This document shows positions 6,458 through 12,970 of a DNA stretch of 14,447 nt, in pieces. A program made the translations under genes and the position numbers. The notes below the pieces were generated by a model that worked only from the letters and a program-made list of their open reading frames with translations, was not told the origin of the DNA and made no database searches. The stretch is from an uncultured Sphingomonadales bacterium (lineage in GTDB: Bacteria; Pseudomonadota; Alphaproteobacteria; Sphingomonadales; Sphingomonadaceae), in contig CAIKKO010000271.1 of assembly GCA_903828025.1 (NCBI GenBank), positions 1 to 14,447 of the forward strand. The letters are read 5' to 3'. Numbering within the stretch: position 1 is the first letter of the stretch; every line of letters begins with the position of its first letter.

Positions 6458-8260
6458 TTAGCGCGCCTCCAGCACCCGTTCCTCCACCGGCACAGCGCGC
6501 TGGGCAGCGCTGCGGAAATAGCTTTCGAGCGCTTCGATATCGGTCGGCCCGGTCACCGCCGCGTGCGCCCCGGTAAACACCGAAAAGCCATCTCCGCCCA
6601 GCGCAAGGAAGCCGTTCATCGTCACGCGGTAGCGCGCGGCGGGATCGAGCGGCTTGCCGTGGAGCGTGATCGCCACGATCCGGCTGCCCACCGGCTGGCG
6701 GCGATCGAACCGGTAGAGGAACCCGGCGGAAGGGGCGAGCGCCTGCTCGGGCCCAACATCGTCAAACCCCTGTTCGAGCACGGCCTTGATCTCGGCCCCG
6801 GTCAGGGTCTCGGTCACCAGCGCGCTGCCGAACGGCTGCGCGAGGTAGATATCGCCGAAGGTCACTGTGTGGTCCGCTGCGGGCACGATCGCCGCGCGGA
6901 TGCCGAACGGGTTCATCAGCGCGATTTCCGCGCCCGCGCTGCGGGTTGCAAACAGCTGCGCATCGGCGATCAGATTGCCCAGCGGGCCGCCGGTGTTGGC
7001 CGCCGCGCCCTCACCCGTGCTCGCCGGGCCCGAGAGCTTGCCCACCGGCCGCGTGGCAAAGGCCTTCGAGGCATCGACATAGCGCTGCACATAGGCGGCA
7101 ATATCGGCGCGCGGGGCGTATTGCGGGAACAGCAGGCTCGCCGCGACCGGGCCCTTGGCCGATGTGAACGGCACCGATTGCACGATGTGGTTGCGCGCGC
7201 TGCGCGCGGTCACGCGGTGGTTTGCCGGATCAATCGCCAAAGTGATCTCGGTGATCTCCTTGCCATAAAGCCCCGCGCTGGTGAGCAGCATGGGCCGGGC
7301 CGGGTCTGCGGTCGGCACGTCGCAGATGTAGTCGGCATGGGTGTGGCCCGAAACCACCACATCCACCCCCGGCGCCAGCCTGCTGATTACCGGCAGAATA
7401 TCGCCCGCAAGGCCGGTGCAGCCATTGGGGTCCGGCGCGCCGCTGGTCTTGCCGCCCTGATGGATCAGCACGATGATCGCATCCGCGCCTTGTGCTTTCA
7501 GCTTGGGCACTTCGGCGTTGATCGTGTCCGCCTCGTCAGCGAAGGTCAGCCCCGCGATGCCCGAGGGCGTGACCAGCAGCGGGGTGCCTTTCAGCGTTAG
7601 CCCGATCACCCCCACGCGCACTTGCCGCGCGCCCTCGCCAAACGTCTTGATCGCACTGGCAGGAAACAGCGTGCCGCCGTCCGCCGTGCGGGTGCTGGCG
7701 GCAAGGTAGCGGAACTGCGCGCCGGTGAAGCGTTCGAGCTGGCACGGCTCGCGCGCGGTCAGTTTGGCGCAGCCGCCTGCCTGAAGCCGCAGCAGCTCCT
7801 GCTGGCCGCGATCGAATTCGTGATTGCCGACCGCCGAGAAATCGAGCCCGAGCCGGTTCATCACGCCCACCGTCGGCTCATCAAGAAACAGCGAAGACGC
7901 GAGCGGCGAGGCGCTGATCATGTCGCCAGCGGAAACCGTCAGCGCATAGGGGTGCCGCGCGCGCAAGCTATCGAGCGCGCTGGCGAACCACGCCGCGCCG
8001 CCTGCGGGCACTTGCACGGTGCCGCCCTTGCCGTCTGGCGCGCCGACCGACTGGCGGGGCGGTTCGAGATTGCCGTGGAAATCGTTGAACGCGATCACGC
8101 CGACTTCGACGGTTTCGACAGGTGCGGCCACCGGGGCAGGCGGCGCGCTCGCGATGCGGTTGCCGACAGGCGCCGCGCAGCCCGATAGCAGCGCCGCCAG
8201 CGCCAGCAGCGCGGCTGCGGTTGCCGTCATGGAAGCCGGTTCCCGGCGCATCTCGCTCAT
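6458..8260 (-). CDS. 5'-nucleotidase/UshA-family lipoprotein
   Basis: A 600-residue bifunctional metallophosphatase. The signal peptide ends in a lipobox LSGC (25-28), so Cys28 should be lipidated and the protein anchored in the envelope. The two-metal site is complete: Asp60 and His62 (AFNDFHGN), Asp113 (SAGDM), Asn146-His147 (GNHEFD), His267 (LIHQGG) and His306/His308 (GHTHAD). The 5_nucleotid_C domain follows from about 370 (NLIADAQ, ALMNPFGIRA, TFGDIYLAQPFG). The family hydrolyses nucleotides, and some members cleave cyclic phosphates or UDP-sugars, in the periplasm. Cysteine pairs 164/173 and 281/313 could form disulfides. The frame is open to 8848, but that part is antisense to the tetR gene. 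Starts at 8269, 8260, 8251 and 8230 are all possible; 8260 follows GAGCGGG by nine bases and keeps the MRRE charge before the hydrophobic helix. Confidence 0.92.
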   Translation of the reverse strand: MSEMRREPASMTATAAALLALAALLSGCAAPVGNRIASAPPAPVAAPVETVEVGVIAFNDFHGNLEPPRQSVGAPDGKGGTVQVPAGGAAWFASALDSLRARHPYALTVSAGDMISASPLASSLFLDEPTVGVMNRLGLDFSAVGNHEFDRGQQELLRLQAGGCAKLTAREPCQLERFTGAQFRYLAASTRTADGGTLFPASAIKTFGEGARQVRVGVIGLTLKGTPLLVTPSGIAGLTFADEADTINAEVPKLKAQGADAIIVLIHQGGKTSGAPDPNGCTGLAGDILPVISRLAPGVDVVVSGHTHADYICDVPTADPARPMLLTSAGLYGKEITEITLAIDPANHRVTARSARNHIVQSVPFTSAKGPVAASLLFPQYAPRADIAAYVQRYVDASKAFATRPVGKLSGPASTGEGAAANTGGPLGNLIADAQLFATRSAGAEIALMNPFGIRAAIVPAADHTVTFGDIYLAQPFGSALVTETLTGAEIKAVLEQGFDDVGPEQALAPSAGFLYRFDRRQPVGSRIVAITLHGKPLDPAARYRVTMNGFLALGGDGFSVFTGAHAAVTGPTDIEALESYFRSAAQRAVPVEERVLEAR

Positions 8261-8278
8261 CAATTGCATCCCGCTCGA

Positions 8279-8307
8279 TTGAAACCGGCGGGCTGAACCC
8301 CTAGAAT
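8279..8307 (+). promoter_or_regulatory. near-consensus sigma70-type promoter of the tetR gene
   Basis: TTGAAA (8279-8284) and TAGAAT (8302-8307) are separated by exactly 17 bases; each matches five of six consensus bases. The transcription start should be near 8314, leaving about 28 bases to the ATG at 8342. The upstream in-frame ATG at 8306 lies inside the -10 box and so cannot be the start of this transcript. Confidence 0.6.
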
Positions 8308-8341
8308 GGAAACCAGCCCTCCCCGGCGACAGGATCATACC

Positions 8342-8992
8342 ATGGCACGCCCGCAAAACGATATCGAGACAGGACGTATCGAGGCAGGACGGGCCCGTCT
8401 GGTCGAAGTGGCCTGCGCGCTGATCGAGGAGCGCGGCGGGCAGGCCCTGACGATGCAGGAAGTCGCGATCCACGCCGGAATGTCCCCCGCCAATGTCCTG
8501 CGCTTCTTCGACAGCAAGGAAGCGCTGCTGGAGGCTATCGCGGAATTCTGGTTCCGCCCGAAAGTGGTGATGATGGAAGAGGTGATCGCCAGCGATCTTC
8601 CCCCGCGCCGCAAGATGTACGAATTCTTCGCGCGCCGCTTCGTGATCATGCGCGATGCCTATCGGGCTGATCCGGTGGCGCACCAGATGTACATCGAGCT
8701 CGGCAACGACCATTTCGAAACCGTGCGCAGCTATGTCGATCTGGCGGACCACTATCTCAGCATGATCATCGGTGAGGCGATGGCTGACGGGTTTTTCGCC
8801 GGGCTTGATATCGACATGACACTCAGCCTGATCAACCAGATGGTGCATCCCTACTGCAACATCGCCCTGATGAAGGGCATGATGGATCGCCTCTCCGAAG
8901 AAAAGCTGGCGTGCATCATTGATGCCATGTTCGATGGCCTCTCCGCGCAGGATCGCGGGGCCAAGGGCGTCACCGGGCTGCGCGCGGCCTGA
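8342..8992 (+). CDS. TetR-family transcriptional regulator
   Basis: A 216-residue regulator. The helix-turn-helix is TMQEVAIHAGMSPANVLRFF (37-56), followed by DSKEALLEAI (57-66), the usual TetR_N ending. The rest is an alpha-helical ligand and dimerisation domain, rich in Met and aromatic residues (for example IDMTLSLINQMVHPYCNIALMKGMM), which suggests a hydrophobic ligand. The ATG at 8342 follows AGGA (8331-8334) by seven bases; an ATG 12 codons earlier falls in the promoter -10 box. It is divergent from the nucleotidase lipoprotein gene with about 80 bases between, so it may regulate that gene or itself. A 15-base direct repeat near the start codes ETGR/EAGR. It ends three bases before the convergent nuclease gene. 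Confidence 0.88.
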   Translation: MARPQNDIETGRIEAGRARLVEVACALIEERGGQALTMQEVAIHAGMSPANVLRFFDSKEALLEAIAEFWFRPKVVMMEEVIASDLPPRRKMYEFFARRFVIMRDAYRADPVAHQMYIELGNDHFETVRSYVDLADHYLSMIIGEAMADGFFAGLDIDMTLSLINQMVHPYCNIALMKGMMDRLSEEKLACIIDAMFDGLSAQDRGAKGVTGLRAA

Positions 8993-8995
8993 CGG

Positions 8996-9454
8996 TCAGG
9001 CCGTGCACCAGTTTCGGCGGTGGCCGATCCAGTGCTCGGCCAGGCCCTCGCGCTCCAGCACTGTGCCCAGGCTCTGGCCGCCGCGCATGACGACGCGCAG
9101 CGCGCGTCCGTAGCGGTCGGTTTCCCGGCCTTCGGTGGCGAGTGAAAATGGTCCGGCATTGAGCAGTTCGGTCAGCCGCCGCGTCGCCGCCGCCGCCAGC
9201 CGCGCTTCATAGGCGCAGCCCGGGTGGCTCACTTCGGGGGCATTGATATCGGCAATGCGGATCTTGGTGCCGCGATACCAGAACGTATCGCCATCGACCA
9301 CGCAGGTGACTCGCCCCGGCCCCGCGCACAGCCCGAAGGCGGCGGCCTCGTTGTCACGCGTGTCGGCAAGAGCGGGGGGAGCAGCAGAAGCTGCGGCGAA
9401 CGCTGCGGCGAGCAGCAGGGCGGGGGCGATGTGCATGGCGCCTTGCTGGCGCAT
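8996..9454 (-). CDS. Secreted thermonuclease (SNase-like) family protein
   Basis: A 152-residue protein. A signal peptide covers about residues 1-30 (hydrophobic APALLLAAAFAAASA, cleavage likely after ALA). The SNase fold follows: CVVDGDTFWYRGTKIRIADI, with Asp54, Arg66 and Asp69, then NAPE (Glu74) and ETDRYGRALR (Arg117). These correspond to the calcium ligands and the Arg35/Glu43/Arg87 catalytic set of staphylococcal nuclease, so activity is plausible. Cysteines at 43, 51, 80 and 150 could form two disulfides in the periplasm. An alternative start at 9436 (MHIAP) has AAGG close before it and would give a more compact signal peptide. The final GHRRNWC resembles the Cys-containing end of other alphaproteobacterial SNase-like proteins. 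Confidence 0.87.
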   Translation of the reverse strand: MRQQGAMHIAPALLLAAAFAAASAAPPALADTRDNEAAAFGLCAGPGRVTCVVDGDTFWYRGTKIRIADINAPEVSHPGCAYEARLAAAATRRLTELLNAGPFSLATEGRETDRYGRALRVVMRGGQSLGTVLEREGLAEHWIGHRRNWCTA

Positions 9455-9463
9455 TTTCCGGTT

Positions 9464-9491
9464 TTGTTCTTATTAAAAAAATACTTATAGT
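9464..9491 (+). promoter_or_regulatory. possible promoter for the small membrane protein genes
   Basis: TTGTTC (9464-9469) and TATAGT (9486-9491) are 16 bases apart on the plus strand, in an AT-rich stretch between the divergent nuclease gene and the small gene at 9561. The -10 box matches five of six bases. The same AT-rich stretch could also hold the minus-strand promoter of the nuclease gene, for which no clear boxes were found. Confidence 0.4.
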
Positions 9492-9560
9492 ATAGAGACT
9501 AAGGCTAATTACTGGGCTTCACACCAGGCGTTAACCGAAGGGCTCTAAACGCCTTGGGCG

Positions 9561-9752
9561 ATGTTTGGCACCAACCTCAGCAGGATATTCAGAAGCCGCT
9601 GGTCCGCTGTGTGGTGGGCGCTCGGCATGCTGTTTACCGCATGGCAGGTGGTCCCTCCGGCCGATCCGGAAGACCCGCCAGAACACGCCGCAGATGCCCC
9701 CGCAGCAGTTGCCCCCGCACGGGCCGCGAACGCCAGTCCCTGGTCGAAATAA
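9561..9752 (+). CDS. Small single-pass membrane protein, unknown function
   Basis: A 63-residue predicted protein: an N-terminal basic stretch (LSRIFRSRW), one membrane helix (about 15-31), and a Pro/Ala-rich tail with acidic residues (PPADPEDPPEHAADAPAA). No family is recognised. Support for coding comes from the likeness of its N-terminus to that of the next gene: IFRSRWSAVWW here and IFRNRWFALLW there, with the shared Trp at residue 14 in both. The ribosome-binding site is weak (GGGCG just before the ATG). Overlapping open frames on both strands are typical of GC-rich DNA, so this could still be non-coding. Confidence 0.5.
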   Translation: MFGTNLSRIFRSRWSAVWWALGMLFTAWQVVPPADPEDPPEHAADAPAAVAPARAANASPWSK

Positions 9753-9767
9753 GGTCCGCCACGGACC
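9753..9767 (+). terminator. Hairpin directly after the 63-residue gene
   Basis: GGTCCG (9753-9758), loop CCA and CGGACC (9762-9767) form a perfect six-pair stem starting at the base after the TAA stop. Only ATTATT follows, not a real T run, so it may act as a weak terminator or as an mRNA-stabilising end. Confidence 0.3.
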
Positions 9768-9835
9768 ATTATTGGGCGCGGTACTTTGCGCTTCCTTAAC
9801 CCTAACCGCGTTACTTTGGCCTTGTTCGAAACAGG

Positions 9836-10153
9836 GTGGGTATCGAAACCGTGTTCTACATCTTCCGCAATCGCTGGTTTGCCCTGTTGTGGGTGGTGCT
9901 CATCTGCGCCCGCGTTGCCCTGTTCGCCGGAGTCGGCGGCGGTCTGGTTGGAGGCGGTCTCTTCGGAGCCGGGGCGTTTTCGTCCAGGCCTGCGGATGAG
10001 GCCTCGATCAAGCAGGCCCGATTCAATGCCTGGGTCGAAGAAGATCGCAAGCAGAACGGCTATGATACCGGCAGCGATTCGTCGCGTTCCAACGGGTACG
10101 ACCGCGATTCGCAATCCAGCAATTCGGACACGGACAGCAGCACCAGCCAATAG
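9836..10153 (+). CDS. Small membrane protein with Gly-rich helix and Ser/Asp-rich tail
   Basis: A 105-residue predicted protein with a GTG start. It has a basic N-terminus (YIFRNRW), a membrane helix (about 14-32), and a glycine-rich continuation (AGVGGGLVGGGLFGAGAF, 31-48). A charged helix follows (EASIKQARFNAWVEEDRKQNG), then a low-complexity Ser/Asp/Asn tail (78-105). No family is recognised. Starting at the GTG at 9836 puts the shared IFR-x-RW block at the same distance from the start as in the gene at 9561, which supports this start; a GTG at 9851 is an alternative with AGGGTGGG upstream. The hairpin CCAGCC/GGCTGG (10143-10158) sits over the stop codon. Confidence 0.55.
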   Translation: MGIETVFYIFRNRWFALLWVVLICARVALFAGVGGGLVGGGLFGAGAFSSRPADEASIKQARFNAWVEEDRKQNGYDTGSDSSRSNGYDRDSQSSNSDTDSSTSQ

Positions 10154-10169
10154 GCTGGCGCGCGATGGC

Positions 10170-11039
10170 TCAGCGCGTCGGCACCGGCGTTTCGCCGCTG
10201 TAGTCGTAGAACCCGCGCCCGGTCTTGCGCCCCAGCCAGCCGGCCTCGACATATTTCACCAGCAGCGGCGCGGGGCGATATTTCGAATCGCCGGTCGTGC
10301 CGTGGATCACGCGCACAATTTCAAGGCAGGTGTCGAGCCCGATGAAATCGGCCAGCTCGAACGGCCCCATCGGGTGATTGAGCCCGAGCTTGCAGCCGCT
10401 GTCGATATCCGCGATCGAAGCGGTGCCGCTGCCCAGCACGAAGCACGCTTCGTTGAGCATGGGCACGAGGATGCGGTTGACGATGAACCCGGGCTCATCC
10501 TGCGAAAGCACCACTTGCTTGCCCAGCGCCCCGGCAAACGCGCGCACGCGGGCGATGGTTTCGGCGGAGGAGGCAAGGCCGGGGATCACCTCGACCAGCT
10601 TCATCAGCGGGACCGGGTTGAAGAAATGCACGCCGATGAACCGGCTGGGATCGGGCACACCGGCCGCCATGCGCGTGATCGGGATCGAGCTGGTGTTGCT
10701 GGCAAGAATGGCCCCGGCGGCGAGCACTTTGCCCGCTGCCTCAAAGATGCGCGCCTTGATGTCCTCGCGCTCGGTCGCGGCTTCGATGATCAGCTCCGCT
10801 TCGCCGAACCGGCTGTAGTCTCCGACCGGTGTGATGCGCGCCAGGGTGGCGGCAGCGGCCTCGGCGGTCAGTTTTTCCTTCTGCACCAGCCGGCCTAGAC
10901 CCGCGCCGATCTTGGCGTGCGCCGCTTCGGCCAGCGGCTGAGTCATATCGGCCAGCAGCACGGCGATCCCGGCCCCGGCGGCGACCTGGGCAATGCCCGA
11001 ACCCATTTGTCCGGCCCCGATGACCGCGATTGTCTGCAT
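10170..11039 (-). CDS. hbd: 3-hydroxybutyryl-CoA dehydrogenase
   Basis: A 289-residue NAD-dependent enzyme that oxidises L-3-hydroxyacyl-CoA to 3-ketoacyl-CoA (or the reverse) in short-chain acyl-CoA metabolism. The Rossmann motif is GAGQMG (8-13), and Asp31 at the end of the second strand indicates NAD rather than NADP. The catalytic and binding set Ser117 (SNTSS), His138 (VHFFNP), Glu150 and Asn188 (FIVNR) has the same spacing (21, 12, 38) as in mammalian 3-hydroxyacyl-CoA dehydrogenase. The C-terminal dimerisation domain (HPMGPFELADFIGLD, then GRKTGRGFYDY) is complete. It lies 37 bases downstream of the adenosyltransferase gene on the same strand and is probably the last gene of that operon. 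The N-terminal ATG is preceded only by a weak GAGATAAAG. Confidence 0.95.
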   Translation of the reverse strand: MQTIAVIGAGQMGSGIAQVAAGAGIAVLLADMTQPLAEAAHAKIGAGLGRLVQKEKLTAEAAAATLARITPVGDYSRFGEAELIIEAATEREDIKARIFEAAGKVLAAGAILASNTSSIPITRMAAGVPDPSRFIGVHFFNPVPLMKLVEVIPGLASSAETIARVRAFAGALGKQVVLSQDEPGFIVNRILVPMLNEACFVLGSGTASIADIDSGCKLGLNHPMGPFELADFIGLDTCLEIVRVIHGTTGDSKYRPAPLLVKYVEAGWLGRKTGRGFYDYSGETPVPTR

Positions 11040-11076
11040 GGCTTTATCTCATGTCTGTTTGAATGGGCGCGCTGCC

Positions 11077-11652
11077 TCAGCGTGATCCGCCGGGCACCCA
11101 CAGCGGATCGTTGCCCGCATTGATCGCGCGGGCGAGCACGAAGAGATAGTCCGAAAGCCGGTTGAGATAGGCCAGCGCCGCCGGGTTGACCGGCTCGGAT
11201 GCGGCCAGCGCCGCCGCCGCGCGTTCGGCGCGGCGAGCGATGGCCCGCGCCAGATGCACCCGCGCCGCGCCCTCGCTGCCGCCGGGCAGGATGAAGCTCG
11301 TCAGCGGCGGCAAGGCGGCATTGAGCGCGTCGATTTCGGCCTCAAGCCGAGCGGGCTGCGCCGCCACAACCCGCAGCACCATGGGGGATGGGGTGAAATC
11401 CGCGCCGCCCACATCGCCCAAAGGTGTCGCGAGATCGGCACCGAGATCGAACAGGTCGTTCTGAATGCGCTGCAGGGCAACCGCGCGATCCGCTGCCAGC
11501 GCCAGAGCCGCGAACCCGACCGCGCTGTTCAGCTCGTCGACTTCGCCGATGGCTTCGAGTCGCGGATCATGCTTGGCGCGGCGCGAGCCATCGACAAGCC
11601 CGGTCGTGCCGTCATCGCCGGTGCGCGTGTAGATCTTGTTGAGTTTGACCAC
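11077..11652 (-). CDS. Cob(I)yrinic acid a,c-diamide adenosyltransferase, PduO type
   Basis: A 191-residue ATP:cob(I)alamin adenosyltransferase of the PduO/MMAB family, which makes adenosylcobalamin in the cytoplasm as a trimer. Signatures: the N-terminal ATP site IYTRTGDDGTTGLVDGSR (7-24), GEVDELNSAVGF (36-47), FILPGGSEGAARVHLARAIARRAER (120-144) and NRLSDYLFVLAR (164-175), with the conserved Arg and Asp of the active site. The start is GTG at 11652; the reading VKLNKIYTRTGD directly after it is the usual family beginning. It lies 13 bases after the HIG1-type gene and before hbd. Its likely client is a B12-dependent mutase such as methylmalonyl-CoA mutase, which is not in the window. Confidence 0.95.
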   Translation of the reverse strand: MVKLNKIYTRTGDDGTTGLVDGSRRAKHDPRLEAIGEVDELNSAVGFAALALAADRAVALQRIQNDLFDLGADLATPLGDVGGADFTPSPMVLRVVAAQPARLEAEIDALNAALPPLTSFILPGGSEGAARVHLARAIARRAERAAAALAASEPVNPAALAYLNRLSDYLFVLARAINAGNDPLWVPGGSR

Positions 11653-11665
11653 GGTTGGCGGGCTG

Positions 11666-11917
11666 TCAGCAGCTCAGCGGCCGCCGTGCGTAAACAGCAG
11701 CAGGATCACCACCGCGCCGATGGCAAGCCCCCTGATACTTGATGCGATTGAACATCATCTTGTTCTGCAGCAGCTGCATCTCGGTCGCGCCCTTGCCGTC
11801 GCTGTCGAGATCCTCGCGCGTGCTGTTGAGGAACGCGCCGATCCCGCGGATCAGCGAGTAGGCGGTAAGGCCCATGAGCACGAGGATCACGGGCACGAGC
11901 AGGAGGGTTATCGTCAT
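11666..11917 (-). CDS. HIG1-domain-like small membrane protein, C-terminus frameshifted
   Basis: As read, 83 residues. Residues ~3-22 form the first membrane helix; SLIRGIGAFLNSTREDLDSDG follows; then the conserved QNKMMFNRIKYQ (51-62) of HIG1-type (hypoxia-induced gene) proteins. After Gln62 the frame gives ACHRRGGDPAAVYARRPLSC, which is not membrane-like. Dropping one G from the run of five (CCCCC at 11728-11732 on the plus strand) instead gives GLAIGAVVILLLFTHGGR and a stop at 11674: a second membrane helix and an 80-residue protein of normal family shape. So the gene has a +1 frameshift, or the sequence has a homopolymer error. Its start overlaps the gluQRS stop in an ATGA. HIG1 proteins associate with respiratory complexes in mitochondria; the bacterial role is not settled. 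Confidence 0.75.
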   Translation of the reverse strand: MTITLLLVPVILVLMGLTAYSLIRGIGAFLNSTREDLDSDGKGATEMQLLQNKMMFNRIKYQGACHRRGGDPAAVYARRPLSC

Positions 11918-12777
11918 AGCCCCATATCTAGGTCTTCGATCAGTGAAACGCCAGTGTCAAAGAAGGCACGGCGCAGGCGATCGGCCAGCGCGCACCCGTC
12001 CTCCCCCGCGCGGCGGCGATCCGACAGCGCCGGGGCATCGCGGCGCTTGGCCAGCTTGCGCCCGTCCGGCCCCGCCAGCAGCGCGTGGTGGTGCCAGCGC
12101 GGTTCGGGCAGGCCGAGCAGGACTTGCAGCAGGCGGTGGATATGGGTCGCGGCAAACAGATCGGCCCCGCGGGTCACCACGCTCACCCCGTCGGCGGCAT
12201 CATCCACCGTGGCGGCCAGATGATAGCTGGCGGGGGCATCGCGGCGCCACAGCACGACATCGCCCAGCTGCTCGGGCCGCGCGCGCTGGCGGCCGCGGCG
12301 CTCATCGTGCCATGTGAGCGGCCCGGCCAGATCCGAGGCCTGCTCCACATCGAGCCGCCAGACCGGATCGGCGCAGCCGAGCGGCGGATTGCGGAGGCAG
12401 GTGCCGGGGTAGATCGGGCCGTCCGGCCCCTGCAACGTAGCCGCCGCCGCCACGTCGGCGCGGGTGCAGCGGCAGGGATAGAGCAAGCCCATCGCGCGCA
12501 GGCTGTCTGCCGCTTCGCGATAGGCGGTGATGCGGGTGGACTGGGCCGGAACCTCCTCGAACGCGAGGCCGAGCCAGGTGAGATCGGCGCGAAAGTCTTC
12601 CGCCAGATCGGCCCGGCTGCGCGCGCCGTCGATATCCTCGATCCGCAGGAGAAACCGCCCGCCCGCGTCGATCGCCCGATCATGCGCGACCACGGCGGCA
12701 TAGGCATGGCCCAGATGCAGCGGGCCATTGGGGCTGGGGGCAAAGCGCGTGACGGCGTGATCTAGCGGTGCGGACAT
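11914..12777 (-). CDS. gluQRS: Glutamyl-Q tRNA(Asp) synthetase
   Basis: A 287-residue paralogue of the catalytic half of glutamyl-tRNA synthetase, without an anticodon-binding domain. The family attaches glutamate to queuosine 34 of tRNA-Asp. The class I motifs are HLGH (21-24, the HIGH box) and KLAKR (241-245, the KMSKS box). RFAPSPNGPLHLG (11-23) and LRIEDID (44-50) are diagnostic. The zinc site, Cys102, Cys104, Tyr123 and Cys127 (YPCRCTR and IYPGTC), is the GluQRS pattern. No strong ribosome-binding site precedes the ATG at 12777. It heads the minus-strand run gluQRS, HIG1-type, adenosyltransferase, hbd, and lies just after the terminator of the small gene upstream. Confidence 0.94.
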   Translation of the reverse strand: MSAPLDHAVTRFAPSPNGPLHLGHAYAAVVAHDRAIDAGGRFLLRIEDIDGARSRADLAEDFRADLTWLGLAFEEVPAQSTRITAYREAADSLRAMGLLYPCRCTRADVAAAATLQGPDGPIYPGTCLRNPPLGCADPVWRLDVEQASDLAGPLTWHDERRGRQRARPEQLGDVVLWRRDAPASYHLAATVDDAADGVSVVTRGADLFAATHIHRLLQVLLGLPEPRWHHHALLAGPDGRKLAKRRDAPALSDRRRAGEDGCALADRLRRAFFDTGVSLIEDLDMGL

Positions 12778-12803
12778 CGCCGCGAGCCTAGCCCCGATGC
12801 GGC

Positions 12804-12844
12804 AAAAACGAAAACGGCTGCCTTAACGGGCAAGGCAGCCGTTT
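12804..12844 (-). terminator. Strong intrinsic terminator of the 27-residue peptide gene
   Basis: AAACGGCTGCCTT (12844-12832 read on minus) and its exact complement (12824-12812) form a perfect 13-pair stem with a seven-base loop, followed on the minus strand by TTTTCGTTTTT. It ends transcription of the small gene and insulates gluQRS. The plus-strand side has no T run. Confidence 0.85.
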
Positions 12845-12875
12845 GGTCGGGTAGGCCCGCTCACCAGAGCGATGC

Positions 12876-12959
12876 TCAGACGAGCGTGGCGGTGAAGAAC
12901 ATGCTGCTGACGCCAGCGGCAAGAATGAGCGAGATGATGATCGAAGTGACGTTACGCAT
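12876..12959 (-). CDS. 27-residue hydrophobic small protein
   Basis: A very short gene: MRNVTSIIISLIL, then AAGVSSMFFTATLV to the stop. Two basic-to-polar residues are followed by one continuous hydrophobic helix, so it should insert in the inner membrane. Coding is supported by a perfect AGGAGG (12970-12965) five bases before the ATG and by a strong intrinsic terminator about 30 bases after the stop, which together define a monocistronic unit. A longer open frame through the same codons (from 13193) has no ribosome-binding site and is not credible. Weak promoter boxes TTGACC (13069-13064) and TGCAAT (13045-13040) are possible. No known family is recognised; a toxin, a respiratory-complex small subunit or a regulator of a membrane protein would all fit its shape. 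Confidence 0.7.
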   Translation of the reverse strand: MRNVTSIIISLILAAGVSSMFFTATLV

Positions 12960-12964
12960 AGTGA

Positions 12965-12970
12965 CCTCCT
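12965..12970 (-). promoter_or_regulatory. Perfect Shine-Dalgarno of the 27-residue peptide gene
   Basis: AGGAGG on the minus strand, with the five-base spacer TCACT before the ATG at 12959. It is the strongest ribosome-binding site in the window and fixes the start of this very short gene. Confidence 0.8.

Noticed and set aside
8261..8848. N-terminal extension of the 5'-nucleotidase
   Set aside because: It is antisense to tetR, would put the lipoprotein signal in the middle of the protein, and has His-rich noise composition.
9529..9812. TTAACC motifs before both small membrane protein genes as CtrA sites
   Set aside because: The full TTAA-N7-TTAA spacing is absent at both places; a single half-site is too common to claim.
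9545..10252. 235-residue minus-strand frame across the small membrane protein pair
   Set aside because: It overlaps the ends of hbd and both plus-strand genes, has Arg/Ala-rich shadow composition and no ribosome-binding site.
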